From Spyradocola sp034113365 (GTDB taxonomy: Bacteria; Bacillota; Clostridia; Christensenellales; UBA1750), in contig JAXEXP010000100.1 in NCBI GenBank assembly GCA_034113365.1, positions 1 to 10,497 of the forward strand: a stretch of DNA of 10,497 nt, in the 5' to 3' direction. A program made the translations under genes and the position numbers. Below, piece by piece: positions 7,539 to 10,497 of the stretch (its first letter is position 1; each line of letters starts with the position of its first letter). The notes beneath the pieces are model-generated. The model worked only from the letters and a program-made list of their open reading frames with translations. It was not told where the DNA came from and did no database searches.

Positions 7539-8477
7539 TTACTTGACGGGGATGTACTTGTTTTCCGCGATCACGGCCTGGCCCTCTGCGCTCATCACGT
7601 AGTCAAGGAAGGCGTTGGCGATCTGCTCAGTGCCGGGGCCGGCCACCAGCACGAAGGGTCTTGCGATGGCGTAGGTGCCACCCAGCACGTTCTCCTGAGA
7701 GCAGGCCACCTCGTCCACGTCGATGGCGTGCACCAGCGTCTCGTCATAGGAGCCCAGCGAGATGTAGCCGATGGAGTTGGCCTTGCCCGCCACCGTGGTG
7801 GACACCGCGTTGGTGGAGTCGGCGATCAGCGCGCGGCTCTCGTCCACGAGCGTCACTTCGTTGCCGTTTTCGTCCTTGGCCAGCAGGCCGACGATCTCTT
7901 CAAAGGCGCTGCGGGTGCCGGAACCGGCCTCGCGGGAGATGATCAAGATCTCCTCGTCATTGCCGCCCACATCCTTCCAGTTGGTGATCTCGCCCTTGAA
8001 GATGGCGGCGATCTGGTCCTTGGTCAGCGCCTTGACGGGGTTCTCCAGGTTGACGATGACGGCGATGCCGTCCATGCAGATGGTGGTGGGGGTCAGGCCG
8101 TCCTTCTCCTCATCCTTGAGGTCACGCGAGCTCATGCCCAGCTGCGCGGTGCCGTCGGCCGCAGCCTTGATGCCCGCGGAGGAGCCGTTGCCCTGCACCG
8201 CGATGGAGACATCGGGATGCGCTTCCATGAACAGGTCGCTCAGCACCGTGACCAGGGGCTCGGCGGAGGTGGAGCCGGTGATCATGATCTCGCCGGCCAG
8301 GTCGTCAGCGGTATCTTCTTGCGGTTCTTCGGCAGGCGCTGCGGTCTCGGGGGCCGCGGTCGCTTCCTGCGTGGGTGCCGCAGTGGGTTCGGTGGTCGTA
8401 GTGGTGGCTGCGCAGCCGGTCAGCAGCAGCGCCAGTACAGTCATCAGTGCAAAGGTCTTGACGATGATGGTTTTCAT
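7539..8477 (-). CDS. pstS: Phosphate-binding lipoprotein PstS
   Basis: Extracytoplasmic phosphate receptor of 312 residues that delivers phosphate to PstCAB. A lipoprotein signal peptide ends in the lipobox LTGC with Cys22, so the protein is anchored to the outer face of the membrane. Residues 23-60 form a low-complexity Thr/Pro/Ala/Glu tether. The binding domain shows family blocks: GSTSAEPL (68-75), GNGSSAG (96-102), GMSSRDL (114-120) and SREAGSGTRSAF (181-192), which supply the Ser, Thr and Arg ligands. The ATG at 8477 follows GGGAGG with 9 bases spacing. It is the first gene of the pst unit, with a candidate Pho-box promoter just upstream. Other PstS-like proteins bind other oxyanions, but the pstCAB-phoU context makes phosphate secure. 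Confidence 0.95.
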   Translation of the reverse strand: MKTIIVKTFALMTVLALLLTGCAATTTTTEPTAAPTQEATAAPETAAPAEEPQEDTADDLAGEIMITGSTSAEPLVTVLSDLFMEAHPDVSIAVQGNGSSAGIKAAADGTAQLGMSSRDLKDEEKDGLTPTTICMDGIAVIVNLENPVKALTKDQIAAIFKGEITNWKDVGGNDEEILIISREAGSGTRSAFEEIVGLLAKDENGNEVTLVDESRALIADSTNAVSTTVAGKANSIGYISLGSYDETLVHAIDVDEVACSQENVLGGTYAIARPFVLVAGPGTEQIANAFLDYVMSAEGQAVIAENKYIPVK

Positions 8478-8508
8478 ACTTTGAAACCTCCCTTTCGTGT
8501 ACGGTCAC

Positions 8509-8562
8509 ATTCTATCAAGCCTTCTTCTAGGTTCTTTCAGACTATTGTAAACGCTGCGTTAA
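8509..8562 (-). promoter_or_regulatory. pst promoter with candidate Pho box
   Basis: Reading the minus strand, TTAACG (8562-8557) and TTTACA (8551-8546) are spaced 11 bases apart, start to start, as in PhoP/PhoB direct-repeat boxes. A third, weaker CTGAAA (8540-8535) falls in the same phase. A -10 hexamer TAGAAT (8514-8509) follows, with no good -35, which fits an activator-dependent promoter. Transcription would start near 8502, putting the repeats at about -35 to -60 with a short leader before the pstS ribosome binding site. Confidence 0.6.
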
Positions 8563-8574
8563 TCTCATCATCGC

Positions 8575-8609
8575 AAAAAAAGACGCCCCATGCACATGCA
8601 CGGAGCGCC
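8575..8609 (-). terminator. Intrinsic terminator of ddh
   Basis: The minus-strand RNA forms a stem between 8609-8597 and 8594-8582 of up to 13 pairs, three of them G·U wobbles, with the innermost pairs probably open to make the loop. Seven U residues follow at once (8581-8575). It lies 32 bases after the ddh stop codon and just before the pst Pho-box region, so it separates the two transcription units. Confidence 0.85.
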
Positions 8610-8641
8610 GTTTTGGCCTGAATTATGCGGTTTTTCTGCGC

Positions 8642-9631
8642 TTACAGCAGTGTCTTGCGCAGCTGCGCCCCCTCCAGCGGGGACAGGTAGGCCGGCGGAA
8701 TGTCCAGCACGGTGCGCGCGCCGGTCTGGTTTTCACGGGCGAGCTTGAAGGCCGCGCGCGCATAGGCCACCAGCACCGAGGCGGTGAACTCGGGGTTGGA
8801 ATCCAGCTTCAGGGAGTATTCGATGCGCTGCGTGTGGCAGCCGCCCTCGCCGGTGACGCCCGTGCGGATCACAAAGCCGCCATGGGGCAGGCCGCTGTGG
8901 TCGCGCGCCATCTCCTCCATGGAGATGAAGTGCACGGTGGTGTCATAATCGGCGAAATAGTTGGGCATGGTGACGATCTCGCGCTTCACCTTGGCGGCGT
9001 CCGCGCCCTCCTTGAGCACCACGTAGCAGACGCGGGTGTGCTTCTGGCGGGTGGTCAGCTCGGGATTGCTGCCGCTGCGGGCCGCTTCGACGGCGGATTC
9101 CACGGGAACGGTGTACTGACGCGCGTCTGCAACGCCCTCGATGCGGCGGATGGCGTCGCTGTGCCCCTGCGAAACGCCGCTGCCCCAGAAGGTGTAATCG
9201 CGCCCCTGCGGCAGCACGCAACCCGTGTACAGCCGGTTGAGCGAGAACAGACCAGGGTCCCAGCCCACGGAAATGACGGAAATATGGCCATTTTCGCGTG
9301 CCGCGGCGTCCACTGCGGCGAAGTATTCGGGCACCTTTGCGTGGGTATCGAAGGAATCGATGGTGTTGAACAGGCGGGCAAACGCGGGGCCCTGCGCGGG
9401 CAGATCGGTGGCACTGCCGCCGCAGAGGATCATCACGTCGATGGCGTCCTGCATGGCCGCGGCGTCGTCGATTGCGTAGGCTTTTGCGCCCGGGGTGAGC
9501 AGCTTCAGGCTCGCGGGATCGCGGCGGGTGAACACGCCCGCCAGCTCCATGTCCTCGTTCTGTGCGAGCGCCAGCTCCACGCCCCTGCCAAGGTTTCCGT
9601 ACCCGGCGATGCCGATGCGAATCTTTTTCAT
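8642..9631 (-). CDS. ddh: meso-Diaminopimelate D-dehydrogenase
   Basis: NADP-dependent enzyme that makes meso-2,6-diaminopimelate from tetrahydrodipicolinate and ammonia in one step, feeding lysine and peptidoglycan synthesis. The protein is 329 residues, close to the roughly 320-330 of known Ddh. The N-terminus has the Rossmann motif GIAGYGNLGRG (7-17) and a following TRRDP block (35-39) in the NADP 2'-phosphate region. Strong family blocks are SVGWDPGLFSLNRL (121-134), GSGVSQGHSDAIRRI (150-164) and NPEFTASVLVAYARAA (279-294). I chose the ATG at 9631, which has AAGGAG 8 bases upstream and begins with the expected MKKIRIGIAGYG. A longer frame to 9793 would run over the promoter. The gene is monocistronic, with its own promoter and terminator. 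Confidence 0.95.
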   Translation of the reverse strand: MKKIRIGIAGYGNLGRGVELALAQNEDMELAGVFTRRDPASLKLLTPGAKAYAIDDAAAMQDAIDVMILCGGSATDLPAQGPAFARLFNTIDSFDTHAKVPEYFAAVDAAARENGHISVISVGWDPGLFSLNRLYTGCVLPQGRDYTFWGSGVSQGHSDAIRRIEGVADARQYTVPVESAVEAARSGSNPELTTRQKHTRVCYVVLKEGADAAKVKREIVTMPNYFADYDTTVHFISMEEMARDHSGLPHGGFVIRTGVTGEGGCHTQRIEYSLKLDSNPEFTASVLVAYARAAFKLARENQTGARTVLDIPPAYLSPLEGAQLRKTLL

Positions 9632-9677
9632 GCTTGTTTCTCCTTCCGTGACACACAGTACACAACGGTTTTGGTAG

Positions 9678-9686
9678 ATTATATCA
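9678..9686 (-). promoter_or_regulatory. ddh promoter, extended -10
   Basis: On the minus strand TGATATAAT (9686-9678) is a perfect extended -10 element. Transcription would start near 9671, about 40 bases ahead of the ddh ATG. At the -35 distance (about 9701-9706) only a poor match (TTTTCG) is present, as is common for extended -10 promoters. Confidence 0.75.
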
Positions 9687-9709
9687 CAGCTATGCGCCCG
9701 CGAAAAGTC

Positions 9710-9738
9710 TTGAATTCTGGTTCTGCGGATGCTAAAAT
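9710..9738 (+). promoter_or_regulatory. Promoter of the P-loop kinase-like gene
   Basis: TTGAAT (9710-9715) and TAAAAT (9733-9738) are separated by exactly 17 bases, and TGC just before the -10 makes it an extended -10. Transcription would start near 9745, 40 bases before the ATG at 9786. It is divergent from the ddh promoter, with about 24 bases between the two elements. Confidence 0.7.
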
Positions 9739-9785
9739 CATACCACTTGACCCTGATTTTCATGCAGAAAAGGAGCGATTGGCTC

Positions 9786-10304
9786 ATGCGCATCTACATC
9801 ACAGGCTCGGTTGGGAGCGGCAAATCCACGCTGGCAAGGCGCGCATCCCAGCGCACGGGGTGGCCCTGCTATTGCCTGGATGAGGTGGTCTACGAGGAGG
9901 ACCCGACCGACTCGTGGGGCAACAAAAGGCGTCCGGAGGCGGAGATCGAGCGCCGGTTTTTGGAGGCGCTTGAGCAGGAAAACTACATCATGGAGGACGC
10001 GGGGCGCGCACAGTTTGCGGAAGGAATGGCGCGTGCCGATCAGATCGTGCTGCTGGATCTGCCGCTTTTTGTGCGAAAAAAGCGCATCCTTCTGCGCTGG
10101 ATCAAGCAGCGTCTGGGGCTGGAACCTTGCATTTACAGGCCGCATCTGAAGATGTTGCGCGCGATGTTCCGCTGGCTCAACGAATACGAAACGGGCCGCA
10201 ACGGAACGCGGGCGCGGGCGATGAACTACCCGGAAAAGGTAGTGGTGCTGCGCAGCAGGAAGGACGTCGAGGCGTGGATTTTGGGGCTGGATGAGGTCAA
10301 ATAA
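9786..10304 (+). CDS. Small P-loop NTPase, adenylate-kinase/FlaR-like
   Basis: Predicted nucleotide-binding protein of 172 residues. The N-terminus MRIYITGSVGSGKST has a Walker A motif at 7-15. It is followed by a hydrophobic strand with an Asp in CLDEVVYEED (30-39), a YIMEDAG block (67-73), a Walker-B-like VLLDLPLF (88-95) and a basic LRWIKQRL helix (103-110). This layout matches the adenylate-kinase-like family often annotated as 'topology modulation protein' or FlaR. The true substrate of that family is not known to me, so no reaction is claimed. The ATG at 9786 has AGGAG 10 bases upstream. Earlier in-frame ATGs (9729, 9762) fall in or near the promoter and are less likely. It is the only plus-strand gene and is divergent from ddh. 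Hairpins follow its stop codon. Confidence 0.8.
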   Translation: MRIYITGSVGSGKSTLARRASQRTGWPCYCLDEVVYEEDPTDSWGNKRRPEAEIERRFLEALEQENYIMEDAGRAQFAEGMARADQIVLLDLPLFVRKKRILLRWIKQRLGLEPCIYRPHLKMLRAMFRWLNEYETGRNGTRARAMNYPEKVVVLRSRKDVEAWILGLDEVK

Positions 10305-10315
10305 CGGTGCGAAAC

Positions 10316-10355
10316 GGCCCTCGATTTCTTCTTTTTCGGGAAGAAATCGGGGGCC
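10316..10355 (+). terminator. 16-bp stem-loop after the P-loop gene
   Basis: GGCCC and the following 11 bases (10316-10331) pair with 10340-10355 through 16 consecutive pairs including one U·G wobble, around an 8-base T-rich loop. It begins 11 bases after the stop codon. The T-run lies in the loop and not after the stem, so this is not a textbook intrinsic terminator, but the position suggests a 3'-end role. It is the first of four hairpins in a row. Confidence 0.55.
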
Positions 10356-10357
10356 GC

Positions 10358-10382
10358 AGCCTGTCGACAAAGTCGACAGGCT
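10358..10382. repeat. 11-bp palindrome with AAA loop
   Basis: AGCCTGTCGAC (10358-10368) and GTCGACAGGCT (10372-10382) are perfect arms around AAA. The GACAGGCT end also occurs at 183-190, next to another small hairpin at the opposite end of the window. It is probably a member of a dispersed intergenic palindrome family. Confidence 0.6.
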
Positions 10383-10411
10383 CGAAAAAGATGAATACTC
10401 ATCTTTTTCGA
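10382..10411. terminator. 13-bp A5/T5 stem-loop, bidirectional-terminator-like
   Basis: TCGAAAAAGATGA (10382-10394) pairs with TCATCTTTTTCGA (10399-10411) around ATAC. The T5 run on the plus strand and its complement on the minus strand are inside the stem and not directly after a GC-rich stem. It could stop transcripts from either side, or be a mobile palindromic repeat. It shares its first base with the preceding palindrome. Confidence 0.55.
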
Positions 10412-10415
10412 ATTG

Positions 10416-10458
10416 CAGAAAAATTCGCGCACGGCCTTGCCGCACACGAATTTTTCTG
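10416..10458. repeat. 12-bp stem with inner CGGC/GCCG hairpin
   Basis: CAGAAAAATTCG (10416-10427) pairs with CGAATTTTTCTG (10447-10458). Inside it CGGC (10432-10435) pairs with GCCG (10439-10442) around CTT, giving a two-level stem. No gene is visible from here to the window end. The tail 10463-10474 (GGAAGCGATTTT) repeats bases 1-12 exactly and may be the left arm of a further palindrome cut by the window edge. Confidence 0.55.
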
Positions 10459-10497
10459 TATCGGAAGCGATTTTCCATCTGCCTATGGATGAAGAAC

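Noticed and set aside
7362..8621. Open frame of 419 codons on the plus strand across pstS
   Set aside because: Antisense to pstS and its promoter, with Gly/Asp/His-rich composition and no ribosome binding site that I could support.
9632..9793. N-terminal extension of ddh by 54 codons
   Set aside because: The extension covers the ddh promoter and the divergent promoter. The start at 9631 has a good ribosome binding site and gives the expected Rossmann N-terminus.
10307..10492. 61-codon plus-strand frame at the right end
   Set aside because: It passes through four consecutive hairpins and has no plausible ribosome binding site, so it is better explained as palindromic DNA.

Overview
The window is GC-rich DNA from what looks like a Gram-positive anaerobe of the class Clostridia, probably a gut-type lineage. 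The evidence is strong AGGAGG-type ribosome binding sites, a lipoprotein PstS, a PhoB/PhoP-type regulator with a membrane-bound PhoR kinase, a meso-diaminopimelate dehydrogenase, and intergenic palindromes of a kind I recall from gut Clostridia. No species can be named from the sequence alone.

Layout. From right to left on the minus strand there is one phosphate-starvation locus: pstS (8477-7539), pstC, pstA, pstB, phoU and phoB (ending at 3568). A repeat-rich gap of about 340 bp follows, then an MFS permease gene (3229-1961) and phoR (1946-228). PstS captures phosphate, PstC and PstA form the membrane channel, PstB supplies ATP hydrolysis, and PhoU links transport to signalling. PhoR and PhoB form the two-component system that should control the locus. 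A candidate promoter upstream of pstS carries phased TTTACA-like repeats that resemble a Pho box. A second promoter lies directly in front of phoB, and a stem-loop separates pstS from the permease genes.

To the right, ddh (9631-8642, minus strand) makes meso-diaminopimelate for lysine and cell wall, and ends in a clear intrinsic terminator. It is divergent from a small P-loop kinase-like gene (9786-10304, plus strand). Each of the two has its own extended -10 promoter in the 154-bp gap.

Both window ends (1-227 and 10305-10497) and the phoB-MFS gap (3230-3567) carry no convincing gene but are dense in inverted repeats. The main oddities are the separation of phoB from phoR by a repeat element and a drug-efflux-like permease, and these palindrome clusters. 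The coding content is otherwise conventional, and I see no convincing sign of a new biological system.
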